This document shows positions 8,057 through 17,857 of a stretch of 64,000 nucleotides of DNA, piece by piece. This DNA is from Rubrivivax sp. A210 (GTDB lineage Bacteria > Pseudomonadota > Gammaproteobacteria > Burkholderiales > Burkholderiaceae_C). The stretch is from the NCBI RefSeq assembly GCF_904426505.1, contig NZ_CAJGBN010000012.1, positions 558,001 to 622,000 on the forward strand, in the 5' to 3' direction. The translations under genes and the position numbers were made by a program. Within the stretch, counting starts at the first letter, position 1. Each line of letters opens with the position of its first letter. The notes under the pieces were generated by a model. That model saw only the letters and a program-made list of their open reading frames with translations. It did no database searches and was not told the DNA's origin.

Positions 8057-8844
8057 GCGAGGGCCCGCAGAAGGACGAACTCGAAGGCACGGAAGCCCCG
8101 TTCGTCTCGCACCTGGTCGAGTTGCGCGACCGCCTGGTGCGCGCCGTCATCGCCATCGCCATCGCCTTCACGGTGCTGGCCTTCTGGCCCGGCCCGGCCG
8201 GCCTGTATGACCTGCTCGCCGCGCCGCTGGTGGCCCACCTGCCCAAGGGCGCGACGCTGATCGCCACCAACGTCATCTCGCCGGTGCTGGTGCCGCTGAA
8301 GATCACGCTGATGGCCGCCTTCATGCTGGCGCTGCCGGTGGTGCTCTACCAGCTCTGGGCCTTCGTGGCGCCGGGCCTGTATTCACACGAGAAGCGCCTG
8401 GTGCTGCCGCTGGTCATCTCGAGCACGGTGCTCTTCGTGATGGGCGTGGCCTTCTGCTACTTCCTGGTGATCCCGGGCATGAGCAAGTTCATCCAGGCCT
8501 TCGCCCCTGCCAGCATCACGGCGGCGCCTGACATCGAGCAGTACTTCGGCTTCGTGCTGACGCTGTTCCTGGTGTTCGGCATCGCCTTCGAGGTGCCCAT
8601 CGCCGTCATCGTGCTGGCCCGCATGGGCGTGGTCACCATCGAGCAGCTGCGCAAGTGGCGCGGCTATTTCATCGTCGCGTCCTTCATCGTCGCTGCCGTG
8701 GTGACGCCGCCTGACGTGATCTCGCAGCTGGCGCTGGCGGTGCCGATGTGCATCCTCTACGAACTGGGCATCATCGCCGCGCAGATCTTCATCAAGACCA
8801 CCAAGGCGCCGGAAGACGCGGCCGAGGACAAGACAGCGGCCTGA
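8053..8844 (+). CDS. tatC: Sec-independent protein translocase TatC
   Basis: The 263-residue polytopic core of the Tat receptor. Six membrane helices are visible, starting with [18 protein letters not shown] near residues 30-47. Conserved signatures are [12 protein letters not shown] (18-29), which binds the twin-arginine motif, [10 protein letters not shown] near 178 and the PPDVISQ loop near 217. It overlaps tatB by 4 nt. The stop codon sits inside a perfect 7-bp hairpin shared with the end of the convergent gspF gene. Confidence 0.97.
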   Translation: MSEGPQKDELEGTEAPFVSHLVELRDRLVRAVIAIAIAFTVLAFWPGPAGLYDLLAAPLVAHLPKGATLIATNVISPVLVPLKITLMAAFMLALPVVLYQLWAFVAPGLYSHEKRLVLPLVISSTVLFVMGVAFCYFLVIPGMSKFIQAFAPASITAAPDIEQYFGFVLTLFLVFGIAFEVPIAVIVLARMGVVTIEQLRKWRGYFIVASFIVAAVVTPPDVISQLALAVPMCILYELGIIAAQIFIKTTKAPEDAAEDKTAA

Positions 8845-8853
8845 CCGGCCGCT
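8835..8853. terminator. Hairpin at the tatC/gspF convergence
   Basis: AGCGGCC (8835-8841) pairs with GGCCGCT (8847-8853) around the 5-nt loop TGACC. It covers the tatC stop and reaches the gspF stop. Being symmetric, it could slow transcription from both sides, but neither strand has a U-rich tail, so intrinsic termination is only a possibility. Confidence 0.4.
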
Positions 8854-10066
8854 ACTTCACCCAAGTATTCAGCTGGATGATGGGCAGCAGCACCGCCAGC
8901 ATGATGACCACCACGATCAGGCCCATGCCGACGATGAGCAGGGGCTCGAGCAGGGTGGCGGCGGCCATGGCGCGGCGCTGCACCTCGGCCGAGAGCTGGG
9001 TGGACGCGCGGCCCAGCATCTGCGGCAGCTGGCCGGTCTGCTCGCCCAGGCGGGCAAACATCGAAAGCAGGCCCGGAAAGCGCTTCTTGGCCGCCAGCGC
9101 GCTGGCCAGTGGCGCACCTTCGCGAACCTGGGCCAGGGCGTCGAGGGCGTCGGCGCGCATGGCGCGGTTGCCCAGGGTCTCGGCGGCGGCCTGCAGCGCC
9201 TTCAGGATGGGCACGCCGGCGCCCGCCAGCATGGCCAGCGTGCCGCCAAAGCGCGCCGCGTTGTAGCCGCGCGCCAGCCGGCCCAGCAGCGGCAGGCGCA
9301 GCAGCGCTGCGTCGCTGCGCTCGCGGAAGGCCTCGTTGCGGCGCATCAGGCCGAACAGGCCCACCGCCGCCGCCGCCGCCAGCGCCAGCAGCCAGCCCCA
9401 GTTGCGCAGAAAGCCGCTGATGGCGAGCATGCCCACCGTCAGCGCCGGAAGCGCGCGCTTGGAGCTGGTGAAGACATTGGCGATCTGCGGCACGACCCAG
9501 GTCATCAGCACCATCACGATGACCAGGGCCACGGTGGAGACGATGGCCGGGTAGAGCATGGCGCCCAGCACCTTGCTGCGCAGCGCGTGCTGCTGCTCCA
9601 GGTCGTCGGCCAGCTTCTCCAGCACCTGGCCCAGCGCGCCGCTCTGCTCGCCGGCGGCCACCACGGCGCGGTAGATCTCGTCGAATTCGCGCGGCGCCGT
9701 GGCCAGCGCGCGTGCGAAGGAACTGCCGGCGTTGACCTCGCTCTTGAGGTGGGCCACCAGCTCGCGCTGGTGGTCGCTTTCCGATTCCTCGGCCAGCGCC
9801 GTGAGCGCGCGTTCCAGCGGCAGGCCCGAGCCCACCAGGCCGGCCAGCTGGCGCGTCCACACCGCACGCTCGGTGGCTGAGAAGGCGCGCCGCGTGTAGC
9901 GCGGCGCGGCGCCATCGCTGCTGGCGGCGGTGACCGGCGCCACGTCCAGCGGCACCAGGTTGCGCGCCCGCAGCTGCTGGCGCGCGGCGCGGGCGTTGTC
10001 GGCCTCGAGCAGGCCGCCTTGCGGCTTGCCGGCGGCGTCGAGCGCCTCGTAGCGGTAGGCGGGCAT
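8852..10066 (-). CDS. gspF: Type II secretion inner-membrane platform protein GspF
   Basis: A 404-residue polytopic protein of the secretion platform that contacts the GspE ATPase. Two T2SSF repeats are visible. The first is near residues 70-190, with RQLAGLVGSGLPLERAL and the helix VSTVALVIVMVLMTWVVP. The second is near 270-395, with FGGTLAMLAGAGVPILKAL and the terminal helix LLIVGMGLIVVVIMLAVLLPI. Length and motif order match PulF/GspF. It is the last gene of the minus-strand gsp operon, 10 bp after gspE. The PilC homologue of type IV pili is ruled out by context. Confidence 0.96.
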   Translation of the reverse strand: MPAYRYEALDAAGKPQGGLLEADNARAARQQLRARNLVPLDVAPVTAASSDGAAPRYTRRAFSATERAVWTRQLAGLVGSGLPLERALTALAEESESDHQRELVAHLKSEVNAGSSFARALATAPREFDEIYRAVVAAGEQSGALGQVLEKLADDLEQQHALRSKVLGAMLYPAIVSTVALVIVMVLMTWVVPQIANVFTSSKRALPALTVGMLAISGFLRNWGWLLALAAAAAVGLFGLMRRNEAFRERSDAALLRLPLLGRLARGYNAARFGGTLAMLAGAGVPILKALQAAAETLGNRAMRADALDALAQVREGAPLASALAAKKRFPGLLSMFARLGEQTGQLPQMLGRASTQLSAEVQRRAMAAATLLEPLLIVGMGLIVVVIMLAVLLPIIQLNTWVK

Positions 10067-10076
10067 GGCGGCAGCG

Positions 10077-11498
10077 TCAGTCGCGCGTCACGCGCACGAC
10101 TTCTTCCAGCGACGTGACGCCGCTGCTGACCAGCCGCTCGCCATCTTCACGCATGGCCCGCAGCCCGGCCGCACGCGCCGCGGCCAGCAGTTCCTGTTCG
10201 GGGGCGCGGTTGTGGATCAGTGCCTGCACATGTTCGTCCACCCTCATCAGCTCGTAGACGCCGGTGCGGCCCTTGTAGCCGGTGTTGCCGCAGTGGGCAC
10301 AGCCCACCGGATGCCAGCGGCCATCGTCGCCCTGGCGCCGGCACTGCGGGCAGAGCTTGCGCACCAGGCGCTGGGCCAGCACGCCCAGCAGGCTGCTGCT
10401 CAGCAAAAAGGGCTCGACCCCCATGTCGATGAGCCGCGTCACGCTGCTGGGCGCGTCGTTGGTGTGTACCGTGGCCAGCACCAGGTGGCCGGTGAGGCTG
10501 GCCTGGATGGCGATCTGCGCCGTCTCGAAATCGCGGATCTCGCCGATCATGATGACGTCCGGATCCTGGCGCAGGATGGCGCGCAGCGCCTTGGCGAAGG
10601 TGAGGTCGATCTTCGGGTTGACCTGGGTCTGGCCGATGCCGGGCAGCTCGTACTCGACCGGGTCTTCCACCGTCAGCACATTGGTGGTGCCGGTGTCGAC
10701 GCGGCCCAGGCTGGCGTAGAGCGTGGTCGTCTTGCCGCTGCCGGTGGGGCCGGTGACCAGCACGATGCCGTGAGGCTGCTGGATCAGGCGGGCATAGGCC
10801 TCGAGCACCGCACCGTCCATGCCCAGGCCTTCGAGCGTGAAGCGGCTCTCGGTCTTGTCCAGCAAACGCAGCACGGCGCGCTCGCCGTGCGAAGACGGCA
10901 GCGTGGAGACGCGCACGTCGATGGCACGCCCGCCGATGCGCAGCGAGATGCGGCCGTCCTGCGGCAGGCGCTTCTCGGCGATGTCGAGCTCGGCCATGAT
11001 CTTGAGCCGGCTGATCAGCGCCGCATGCAGCGCCTTGTTGGGCTGCACCACCTCGCGCAGCGTGCCGTCGACGCGAAAGCGCACGCTGCTGCTGCGCTCA
11101 TAGGGCTCGATGTGGATGTCGCTCGCGCCGTCCTTGGCCGCCTGCGTGAGCAGGGCATTGAGCATGCGGATGATGGGGGCGTCGTCGGCGGCTTCGAGCA
11201 GGTCTTCCACCGCCGGCAGGTCCTGCATCATGCGGCTCAGGTCGACGCCGCTCTCGACCTCGCCGATCACCGCCGCCGCGCTGCTCTCGCCTCCGGCATA
11301 GGCGGCGGCGATGCGCTGGCCCAGCGTGGCCGTGGCCTCGCGCTCGAAGCGGGCCACGTCGAAGAGCCGGCCCACCTCGGCCAGCGCCGGCAGCGGTGTG
11401 GTCTCGCCGGCCCACAGCACCAGGCGCTCGCCGTCGTCCTCGAGCAGCAGGGTGTGGGCCTTGGCGTAGGCGTAGGGCAGCGGGTGGCGGGTGGCCAT
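10077..11498 (-). CDS. gspE: Type II secretion ATPase GspE
   Basis: A 473-residue cytoplasmic hexameric ATPase that drives pseudopilus assembly. Walker A is GPTGSGKTT (250-258), the Asp box and Walker B are [10 protein letters not shown] (314-323), and the His box is in [15 protein letters not shown]. The zinc-binding tetracysteine insert has C383xxC386 and C400xxC403. The N-terminal domain is short: it lacks the long N1E of enteric GspE and is closer to Burkholderia and Xanthomonas forms. The gene follows gspD after 12 bp and precedes gspF by 10 bp. Confidence 0.97.
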   Translation of the reverse strand: MATRHPLPYAYAKAHTLLLEDDGERLVLWAGETTPLPALAEVGRLFDVARFEREATATLGQRIAAAYAGGESSAAAVIGEVESGVDLSRMMQDLPAVEDLLEAADDAPIIRMLNALLTQAAKDGASDIHIEPYERSSSVRFRVDGTLREVVQPNKALHAALISRLKIMAELDIAEKRLPQDGRISLRIGGRAIDVRVSTLPSSHGERAVLRLLDKTESRFTLEGLGMDGAVLEAYARLIQQPHGIVLVTGPTGSGKTTTLYASLGRVDTGTTNVLTVEDPVEYELPGIGQTQVNPKIDLTFAKALRAILRQDPDVIMIGEIRDFETAQIAIQASLTGHLVLATVHTNDAPSSVTRLIDMGVEPFLLSSSLLGVLAQRLVRKLCPQCRRQGDDGRWHPVGCAHCGNTGYKGRTGVYELMRVDEHVQALIHNRAPEQELLAAARAAGLRAMREDGERLVSSGVTSLEEVVRVTRD

Positions 11499-11510
11499 CG
11501 CGCAGCCTCC

Positions 11511-13631
11511 TCAGGGCGCCCTGGCCGGCGCCGGCGCGCTGGCGCCGGCGGCCGGCATCAGGCTCTTCAGCTCGGGCAGCACCGGCGCTTCGTTGATCGG
11601 CATCAGCACGCTGGGCGCCGGTTGCGCGCCCTGCTGCTGGCCGCGCATCTGCTCGTAGCGGTCGGTCGAGAAGCGGGTGGCCGACTCGGCATCGCGCATC
11701 ACGATGGGCCGCAGAAAGACCATCAGGTTGGTGCGCTTGCGCTCGCGGCTCTCGCTGCGGAACAGCGCCCCCAGGAAGGGGATGTCGCCCAGCAGCGGCA
11801 CCTTGTTCTTGGTGGTGACGAAACGGTCCTCGATGAGGCCGCCCAGCACCAGGATCTGGCCGTCTTCCACCGACACCGTGCCCTCGATGGAACGCTTGGT
11901 GGTGGAAGGCCCGGCATTGCTGGTGCCGGCCGCGGTGGTGGGCTGCACCGCGCTCTGCTCCTGGAAGATCTGCATGCGGATGGCGCCGTTCTCGCCGATC
12001 TGCGGCCTGATGCGCAACGTGATGCCGACGTCCTTGCGCTCGATGGTCTGGAAGGGGTTGGTGGTGGCGCCGCCGGTCTGCGTGAACTGGCCGGTGATGA
12101 AGGGCACGTTCTCGCCGACGACGATCTTGGCCTCTTCGTTATCCAGCGTGATCAGGTTGGGGGTGGAGACGATATTGGTGTCCGACTGCGACTGCAGCAC
12201 GCGCGCCACCGCCGCCAGCGAGGTGATGCCGTTGATGGTGCGCAGCAGGCCGATGTTGAGACCGGCGCCGACGTTGACCTGGTTCTGGGCCGCCGAGACG
12301 TTGGTCTCGATGATGCTGGGCCGGCCGGTGGCGCTGAAATTGGTACCGCCCACGAGGCCGCTGCTGTCGCCGCTGTTGTGCAGCAGGCCCTGCCACTGGA
12401 AGCCGAAATCGGCCGAGTCCGAGGGCGAGACCTCGACGATCATGCTCTCGATGTAGACCTGGGCGCGGCGCGAATCCAGCTGGTCGATGAGGGCGCGCAC
12501 CTGCTTGTACAAGGGTTCCGGCGCCGTGATGATGAGCGAGTTGGTGGCCGGATCGGCCTGGATGAAGCCGCCGGTCGAGGGCTGGGCACTGGCAGTGACG
12601 GTGCCGCCGCCCGTCCCCGTGGCCGTGGCGCCGGGCGTCACGGCCGCGGTGGGGGCCGGCGCCGCGCTGGCGGTGGCGGCACCGCCGCCGCTACCACCCA
12701 CTGCACCGAAGGCGGCGCGCACCACGGTGGCCAGGCGGGCCGCATCGGCATGCTTGAGGTGTACCACCCACATGCCGCCGCCGGCACCCACCAGCGTGCT
12801 GGGGCGGTCCAGCCGCGCGATGGTGGCGCGCGCCGCCGCCAGCCGCGCCGGGTTGTTGGCGCGCACCAGCAGCGCGTTGTTGCGCGAATCGGCCACCACG
12901 GCAAGGGCACCGCTGCCCTGGGCGCCGGGCACGGCGGCGGCGCTGCCGCCTTCGCTCAGGCGCTGCACCAGCGGCGCCAGGTCGGCCGCCACCGCGTGCT
13001 GCAGTGGCACCACCTCCACCTCGGTGCCGCTGGGGTTGTCGAGCGCGGCGATGATCTTGGCCAGGCGCCCCAGGTTCTCGGCGTAGTCGGTGATGACCAG
13101 CGAGTTGCTGCCCGGATTGGCGTTGATGGTGTTGTTGGCGCTGATCAGCGGCCTCAGCACCGCCACCAGGTTGTTGGCGTTCTCGTAGCGCAGCGTGAAG
13201 ATCTGCGTGATGACCTGGTCGCCGCGCACGCCGACCTCGCCCACCGACACGGTGCCGGTCTGCAGCTTGGCATCGGCCTCGGGCACCACCTTGAGCAGGC
13301 CGCCGCTTTCCACCACCGCGAAGCCCAGGCCGCGCAGCGCCGACAAGTAGCTGGCATAGGCCTCGCGCACGCTCTGCGGCTGCTCGCTGTAGACGGTGAC
13401 CGTGCCCTTGACGCGCGGGTCGACGACGATGGCGCGCTCGATCATGGCGGCGAAGGCGCGCGTCACTGCCTCGATGTCGGCGTTGACGAAGTTCACCGTC
13501 ACCGGCGCACGCGAGCGCGGCGCCTTGGCCTGGGCCTGGCCGTCCTGCACCGCGAGCAGGGCCGCGAGCGCGGCCACCGCGACAAAGGCCCGGGCGCCTG
13601 CGGCCCGGAACAAGGCTTGGATCATGGTCAT
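11511..13631 (-). CDS. gspD: Type II secretion outer-membrane secretin GspD
   Basis: A 706-residue secretin that forms the outer-membrane exit channel. The start ATG overlaps the gspN stop by 4 nt (ATGA), giving the signal peptide MTMIQALFRAAGARAFVAVA with cleavage near residue 34. The N0 domain begins at about 43 (VTVNFVNADIEAVTRAFA) and is followed by N1-N3 repeats. A long Gly/Ala/Thr/Pro linker sits inside N3 (GGSGGGAATASAAPAPTAAV region). The secretin core has VPLLGDIPFLGALF and the terminal MVFLRPIV. The tail is Pro/Ala-rich. No pilotin gene is seen nearby. Confidence 0.97.
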   Translation of the reverse strand: MTMIQALFRAAGARAFVAVAALAALLAVQDGQAQAKAPRSRAPVTVNFVNADIEAVTRAFAAMIERAIVVDPRVKGTVTVYSEQPQSVREAYASYLSALRGLGFAVVESGGLLKVVPEADAKLQTGTVSVGEVGVRGDQVITQIFTLRYENANNLVAVLRPLISANNTINANPGSNSLVITDYAENLGRLAKIIAALDNPSGTEVEVVPLQHAVAADLAPLVQRLSEGGSAAAVPGAQGSGALAVVADSRNNALLVRANNPARLAAARATIARLDRPSTLVGAGGGMWVVHLKHADAARLATVVRAAFGAVGGSGGGAATASAAPAPTAAVTPGATATGTGGGTVTASAQPSTGGFIQADPATNSLIITAPEPLYKQVRALIDQLDSRRAQVYIESMIVEVSPSDSADFGFQWQGLLHNSGDSSGLVGGTNFSATGRPSIIETNVSAAQNQVNVGAGLNIGLLRTINGITSLAAVARVLQSQSDTNIVSTPNLITLDNEEAKIVVGENVPFITGQFTQTGGATTNPFQTIERKDVGITLRIRPQIGENGAIRMQIFQEQSAVQPTTAAGTSNAGPSTTKRSIEGTVSVEDGQILVLGGLIEDRFVTTKNKVPLLGDIPFLGALFRSESRERKRTNLMVFLRPIVMRDAESATRFSTDRYEQMRGQQQGAQPAPSVLMPINEAPVLPELKSLMPAAGASAPAPARAP

Positions 13632-14398
13632 CCGATCGAAATGAGAGACAGGGCGCCCTGGCGCCGGCCGATGATGTTGAGCAGGTTGTCGAGCGCCGCC
13701 TCGGCGCCGGGCGCCGCGCTGGCCTGGCCGTTGAAGCGCAGCCGCGAAGCCGCCCACTGGCCGCTGCCCGAGAGCAGCAGCGCGCCGCTTGAGGTGCTGA
13801 GTTCCATCCCTGCCGGGCCGCCGGCCTTGCCCTGCAGGCGCAGGTGGTAACTGCCCAGAACCTCGAGCGTGGAGACGCGCGAGGCCATGGCGCCCAGTTC
13901 CAGGTCGGCGCGGCCGTCGAGCAGCCAGTGGCCCTGCACTGCTTCGAGCACCAGGCCGGGGCTGGACAGTTGCAGCGAGCCGCTGGGCCGCAGCGTGTTG
14001 AAGGGCGTGCCCAGGCCGGCCAGCCAGGCCGCCGGCCATTGGCCGATGGCGCCGGCACTGGGCGGCAACTCGATGCGCAGGCGGCCGATGCCGGGCCTCA
14101 GCAGCAGGCGCAGCTCGCCATTGATGCAGCAGGCGTGGCTGGCGCGCAGCGCCAGCGCTGTGCCTTCGGGCCGCAGCGTCCAGTGCAGGCGGCCGGGCAA
14201 GGCGCTGGCGTCGCGGCTGCCGGCGCCGCCGGTCAGCACCAGCGCGGCGCTGCCGGACCAGACGCTGCCGCGCGCATCGGCCAGCAGCAGGCGTTCGCCG
14301 CTGGCCGCGGCCAGCGCCGCCGCCAGCCAGGCCGCCGGCGCAAAGGCCAGCAGCGCGACAAAGCCGCCCAGGGCAGCGCCGACCAGGCCCCAGGCCAT
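13628..14398 (-). CDS. gspN: Type II secretion protein GspN
   Basis: A 256-residue bitopic inner-membrane protein with one N-terminal helix (about 4-30, GLVGAALGGFVALLAFAPAAWLAAALAAA) and a periplasmic beta-rich domain. GspN is an accessory subunit found in Burkholderia, Xanthomonas, Klebsiella and relatives; its exact role is unclear. The conserved LLLADARGSVWSGSAALVL and PSGSLQLSSPGLVLEA strands support the call. It sits between gspM and gspD, overlapping gspD by 4 nt and touching gspM by 1 nt. Confidence 0.9.
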   Translation of the reverse strand: MAWGLVGAALGGFVALLAFAPAAWLAAALAAASGERLLLADARGSVWSGSAALVLTGGAGSRDASALPGRLHWTLRPEGTALALRASHACCINGELRLLLRPGIGRLRIELPPSAGAIGQWPAAWLAGLGTPFNTLRPSGSLQLSSPGLVLEAVQGHWLLDGRADLELGAMASRVSTLEVLGSYHLRLQGKAGGPAGMELSTSSGALLLSGSGQWAASRLRFNGQASAAPGAEAALDNLLNIIGRRQGALSLISIG

Positions 14399-14895
14399 CA
14401 GGCGCCGCCTCCGAAGGCCAGCACCAGGGTGCCGGTGTGGCCATTGGCGCCACGCACGAAATTGGCCTCGACCGGCCGCGCACGCGCGCCCGAGCGCGCC
14501 TCGGCCAGCCAGTCGCGCAGCTGGCCGGTGCTGACGCCATTGATCATCAGCACCGCGCGGTCGGCCTGCAGCGTGAGGCGGGCCTTGTCGCCCAGGCGCG
14601 CGGTGGCGGCCTTGAGCGCCGCCGCTGCCTGCTCAGCGCTGACCGGCGCCGCGGCGCGCAGCTGTTGCGCCTCGGCGGCCAGGCGCTGCATGGTCTGCAA
14701 CTGGGTTTCGAGCGCGTCGAGCTCCAGCGGCGCGCGTGCGATGCTGCGCCAGGCTGGCAGCACGGCCAGCGCCAGCAGCGCATAAAGGGCCAGCGCAGCG
14801 CCGGCCAGCGCGAGGCCCGTGCGCTCGCGCGAGGCCAGGCCGCGCCACCAGGCGGCGATGGGGGCCAGCCAAGGCTGGACGCTGTTCTCGCTCAT
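14398..14895 (-). CDS. gspM: Type II secretion protein GspM
   Basis: A 165-residue bitopic inner-membrane protein that partners GspL in the assembly platform. The cytoplasmic N-terminus is short and contains WWRGLASRERTGLALAG; the membrane helix lies at about residues 28-48 (LALAGAALALYALLALAVLP). A coiled-coil stretch follows (LDALETQLQTMQRLAAEAQQL), then the ferredoxin-like periplasmic domain. It overlaps gspL by 4 nt and gspN by 1 nt, indicating tight translational coupling. Confidence 0.92.
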   Translation of the reverse strand: MSENSVQPWLAPIAAWWRGLASRERTGLALAGAALALYALLALAVLPAWRSIARAPLELDALETQLQTMQRLAAEAQQLRAAAPVSAEQAAAALKAATARLGDKARLTLQADRAVLMINGVSTGQLRDWLAEARSGARARPVEANFVRGANGHTGTLVLAFGGGA

Positions 14896-16169
14896 GTCTT
14901 GGCCCCGCCGGCGGCCGGCTTGGGCGCGGCAGCGCGCGTGATGTTGACGCGGCCCTCGGCGAACTCGGCCGCATAGCCGCCGCCGCGCAGGCGCTGGCGG
15001 AACTGCTGCACCTGGGGCTCGCCCCAGGCGCCGGCAGCCAGGGTCAGGCGGCCGTTCTCGAAGCGCAGGTTCTGCACCGGGCCCTGGCCGTCGGGCCAGG
15101 CGGCGGCGGCGGCGGCCATCAGCGCCTCGAGATCGGCCTCGCCGGGGCGGCCGGCGGCGGCGCGCAGGCGGTCGGTCTCGCGCTCCATCTGCACTGGCGC
15201 GTCAAGCACCACGCGCACGCCCGGGTGGGCCGTGCGCAGCAGCGCGTTCATGGCCTCGCGTTTGGCGGCGATGGCCTGGCGCTGCTGCCAGGCGTGAACA
15301 TTGAGCCCCACCAGCTGCAGCGCCATCAGGGCAGCAAGGCCCCAGCGCACCGGCCGCCATTCACGGCTGAGCAGGCGGCGGCCCACATCGGCCAGCTTGC
15401 GCGTGCCGCGCGTCTGTGCCGCCAGATCGAACTGGCGCAGGTTGACCGCGGCCTGGGCCGCCTCGAGCAGCCTTTCGGCCTCACCCAGCAGGGGCACGGG
15501 GCGGCCCAGCCAGTGCTCGGCGGCGGCGGCGGCGGCAGGCGTGGCCGACCAGTTGACGGCTGCCTCGGCATCGGCGGGCAGCAGGGCGCGCGCCAGGGTG
15601 CCGGCCAGGCGCGTGCAGGCCACGCCATCGGCGCGCGCCAGACTGAGCCAGGGCGCGGCGTCCTCGCCCTCGCTGGCGCGACTGTAGAAATGGCCGCGCA
15701 CCCTGCCCTCGACCAGCGGCAGGCTGGCCGGCACCACGCGCTGCACGCCGGGGCCGGCGGCCTCCAGCGCCACCAGGGCTGCGGCCAGGCGAGGGCCCTG
15801 GGTCACGGCCACCCAGCCTTCACGGCCGGGCGCGGCATCGGGGCCCAGCGCCAGATGCACCGCCTCGTCGCCATCGAGCAAGGCCTCTTCCATGGTGCCG
15901 GCCAGCGCGGCGCGCAGGCGCGAGGCCGGCGCCTTGGGCACGGCCACGCGCTGCCAGGCCACGTCGTCCTCGGCCAGCACCAGCACGCTGGCGTCGGCGC
16001 GCGGCAGCAAGGCCGTCGCGGCGGTGCCGCTCTGGGTGACGCTGCGGCCATCGGCACTGAGGACGAAGAACCATTCCTGCGGCAGGCGCGCAGCCGCCGC
16101 GGCATCGCTGCCGGCCGCACGGGCGCCCAGGCGTTCGCGCGGCGGGAGCTGGATCACGAGTAAGGACAT
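14892..16169 (-). CDS. gspL: Type II secretion protein GspL
   Basis: A 425-residue bitopic protein linking the GspE ATPase to the periplasmic machinery. The N-terminal cytoplasmic part (about 1-265) is actin-like, containing EWFFVLSADGRSV and DDVAWQRVAVPKA. It is followed by one membrane helix near 270-287 (VRWGLAALMALQLVGLNVHAW) and a C-terminal periplasmic ferredoxin-like domain with the VQNLRFENGRLTL strand. A 90-bp gap separates its ATG from the end of gspK. That gap holds GAGAATAG on the coding strand and might be an internal promoter. Confidence 0.93.
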   Translation of the reverse strand: MSLLVIQLPPRERLGARAAGSDAAAAARLPQEWFFVLSADGRSVTQSGTAATALLPRADASVLVLAEDDVAWQRVAVPKAPASRLRAALAGTMEEALLDGDEAVHLALGPDAAPGREGWVAVTQGPRLAAALVALEAAGPGVQRVVPASLPLVEGRVRGHFYSRASEGEDAAPWLSLARADGVACTRLAGTLARALLPADAEAAVNWSATPAAAAAAEHWLGRPVPLLGEAERLLEAAQAAVNLRQFDLAAQTRGTRKLADVGRRLLSREWRPVRWGLAALMALQLVGLNVHAWQQRQAIAAKREAMNALLRTAHPGVRVVLDAPVQMERETDRLRAAAGRPGEADLEALMAAAAAAWPDGQGPVQNLRFENGRLTLAAGAWGEPQVQQFRQRLRGGGYAAEFAEGRVNITRAAAPKPAAGGAKT

Positions 16170-16259
16170 GCGGGGCCGGGGGGGACAGCAGGAATCAGGC
16201 CGCTATTCTCGCCTTCAATGATGAAGGCCAGCCGCGGGGCAATCTATCTACACGCAGGC

Positions 16260-17219
16260 TCATCCGCCAGAGGCCGAAAAGCTGTGGCGCTCGCGGCGCA
16301 GCACGTCGATGCGGCCGTCGCGCCGCACCAGCAGCGAGCGCTCCTCGAGCACGCGATCTTCCAGGCGCAGGCGGCCTGCGACCAGGAAATACGCCGAGGC
16401 CACGCTCACCCGAGCCGAGTCCAGCGTGATGCCGGGCAACTGGGCCGTCACGTCGGCCAGGCTGGCAAAGGCCTTGCGCTGGCGCTGCTGCACCAGGCGT
16501 TCGGCGCTGCCGAGGTCGATGCCGTCGATGGCCGCCACCAGCACCTCGCGCCGGGCCGTGTTGACGTTCACCGGCGTGGCCGCCGGCAGCAGATCAAGGT
16601 AGTCGTCGAGCACGGCCAGCGTGGCCGCGTCCAGGCCCTGCCAGGCCAGGTCGGCCAGCCGTGCCGGGCGCAGCGGGGCCTGGAGCGGATCATCGTCGCC
16701 CGGGTTGGTGGCGGCCCGCATCACGGCGACGATGCGCGCCGCGGTGTCGGACGCGGTGCCGGCCAGGTTGCACAGGCGCTCCAGCGCCGCCACCTGGGCC
16801 GGCACCGGCTTGCCGGCGCTGTCGAGCACGCCGGCGAGGTTGAAGCGCGCCTGGGCATCGCTGATCTGGCCGGAGATGAAGGCCTCGGGCCCGCCCTCGG
16901 CGTTGTTGTCGCGGTCGGCGGCCAGGAAGGTGGACAGGCGCGATTCGGCCAGCGGCGTGGCCCAGGGCTCGTCCAGCGAATCGTGCGGCTCGCCGCCCTG
17001 CGGGTTCTTGCGCTGGTCTTCGCGCAGGATCAGCCGCGCCCAGTCGAGGGCGCCATTCAGTATCCAGGCCGCCTGGGCGCGCGCTCGCTCGGCCGACTCG
17101 ATGCTGATGGCGCGCGACTGCTGCCACACCATGCCGGCGGTGGCCGTCACCACCAGCACCATGATGATCATGGCCAGCAGCAGGGCCGCGCCGCGTTGCG
17201 ATCTGCGCGGGCTTTGCAT
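16260..17219 (-). CDS. gspK: Type II secretion minor pseudopilin GspK
   Basis: The 319-residue large minor pseudopilin at the pseudopilus tip. The prepilin-peptidase site is RG|AALLLAMII (Gly10/Ala11), and GspK lacks the usual Glu at +5, as in the family. The hydrophobic helix covers 11-32. The alpha domain contains the acidic Ca-binding-like region (DRDNNAEGGPEAFISGQISD) and the NVNTARREVLVAAIDGIDL helix-hairpin-helix-like motif typical of GspK. It overlaps gspJ by 1 nt. Confidence 0.95.
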   Translation of the reverse strand: MQSPRRSQRGAALLLAMIIMVLVVTATAGMVWQQSRAISIESAERARAQAAWILNGALDWARLILREDQRKNPQGGEPHDSLDEPWATPLAESRLSTFLAADRDNNAEGGPEAFISGQISDAQARFNLAGVLDSAGKPVPAQVAALERLCNLAGTASDTAARIVAVMRAATNPGDDDPLQAPLRPARLADLAWQGLDAATLAVLDDYLDLLPAATPVNVNTARREVLVAAIDGIDLGSAERLVQQRQRKAFASLADVTAQLPGITLDSARVSVASAYFLVAGRLRLEDRVLEERSLLVRRDGRIDVLRRERHSFSASGG

Positions 17220-17857
17220 CAGCCGCCCCCGGGGCCGAGCGCGATGTCACGCGTGAGCTTGGCGCCGCCCAGCGAAATCACCAGGCGCACCGCCGTCGGC
17301 AGGGCCTCGCGCGGCGGCAGCACGCCACTGGCCGGCACCGCGGGCGGCAGGGCCGCGTCGCCGGTGGACTGGGCATTGCTCCAACCATTGCCGCGGTAGA
17401 AGTAGATCTGCCAGTCGCCGGCCTCATCGGCCACGTTCAGATGGCCCGGCTCCGTGCCCTGGAACTGCTGGCTGCGCAGCCAGTGCTCCTGCAAGCCGCC
17501 CACGCTGGCCTGGGGCGGCCCGGCCCAGCGCTGCCAATGGCCCTGGCGCACGCTCCAGGCCACCAGCGCCACGCCGCCTTCCATGCGCCGGGTCAGGCGC
17601 AGCGTCTGGCCGTCGAAGGCCAGGGCCGGCACGGCGGCGGTGTCATGGACCGCCTGCAAATCCTGCTCCCACTGCGTCAGCACGGTGGCCAGTCGTGCCG
17701 TGCGGTCGACCACGGCCCGGCTGGCATCGCGCGTGCGCATCACGCCGTCGAGCGCGCGCCAGGAAAAGCCCGAGAGGATGGCCATCGCGAACAGCGCCAC
17801 CAGCACTTCGACCAGGGTGAAGCCGGCGGCACCGCGGCGCTGGAGGTTGCGCCTCAT
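17219..17857 (-). CDS. gspJ: Type II secretion minor pseudopilin GspJ
   Basis: A 212-residue minor pseudopilin of the tip complex with GspI and GspK. The start overlapping the gspI stop (ATGA) gives MRRNLQRRGAAG|FTLVE, with cleavage at Gly12 and Glu17 at +5. The periplasmic part has the RLTRRMEGGVALVAWSVRQGHWQRW strands typical of GspJ. An upstream in-frame extension is possible but would lie wholly within gspI. Confidence 0.94.
   Translation of the reverse strand: MRRNLQRRGAAGFTLVEVLVALFAMAILSGFSWRALDGVMRTRDASRAVVDRTARLATVLTQWEQDLQAVHDTAAVPALAFDGQTLRLTRRMEGGVALVAWSVRQGHWQRWAGPPQASVGGLQEHWLRSQQFQGTEPGHLNVADEAGDWQIYFYRGNGWSNAQSTGDAALPPAVPASGVLPPREALPTAVRLVISLGGAKLTRDIALGPGGG

Noticed and set aside
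10065..13850. A plus-strand open frame of 1261 codons opposite gspE/gspD
   Set aside because: It has a His/Gly/Arg-rich, low-complexity translation without domains and lies exactly antisense to well-conserved gsp genes. Such frames are produced by the high GC content at third codon positions.
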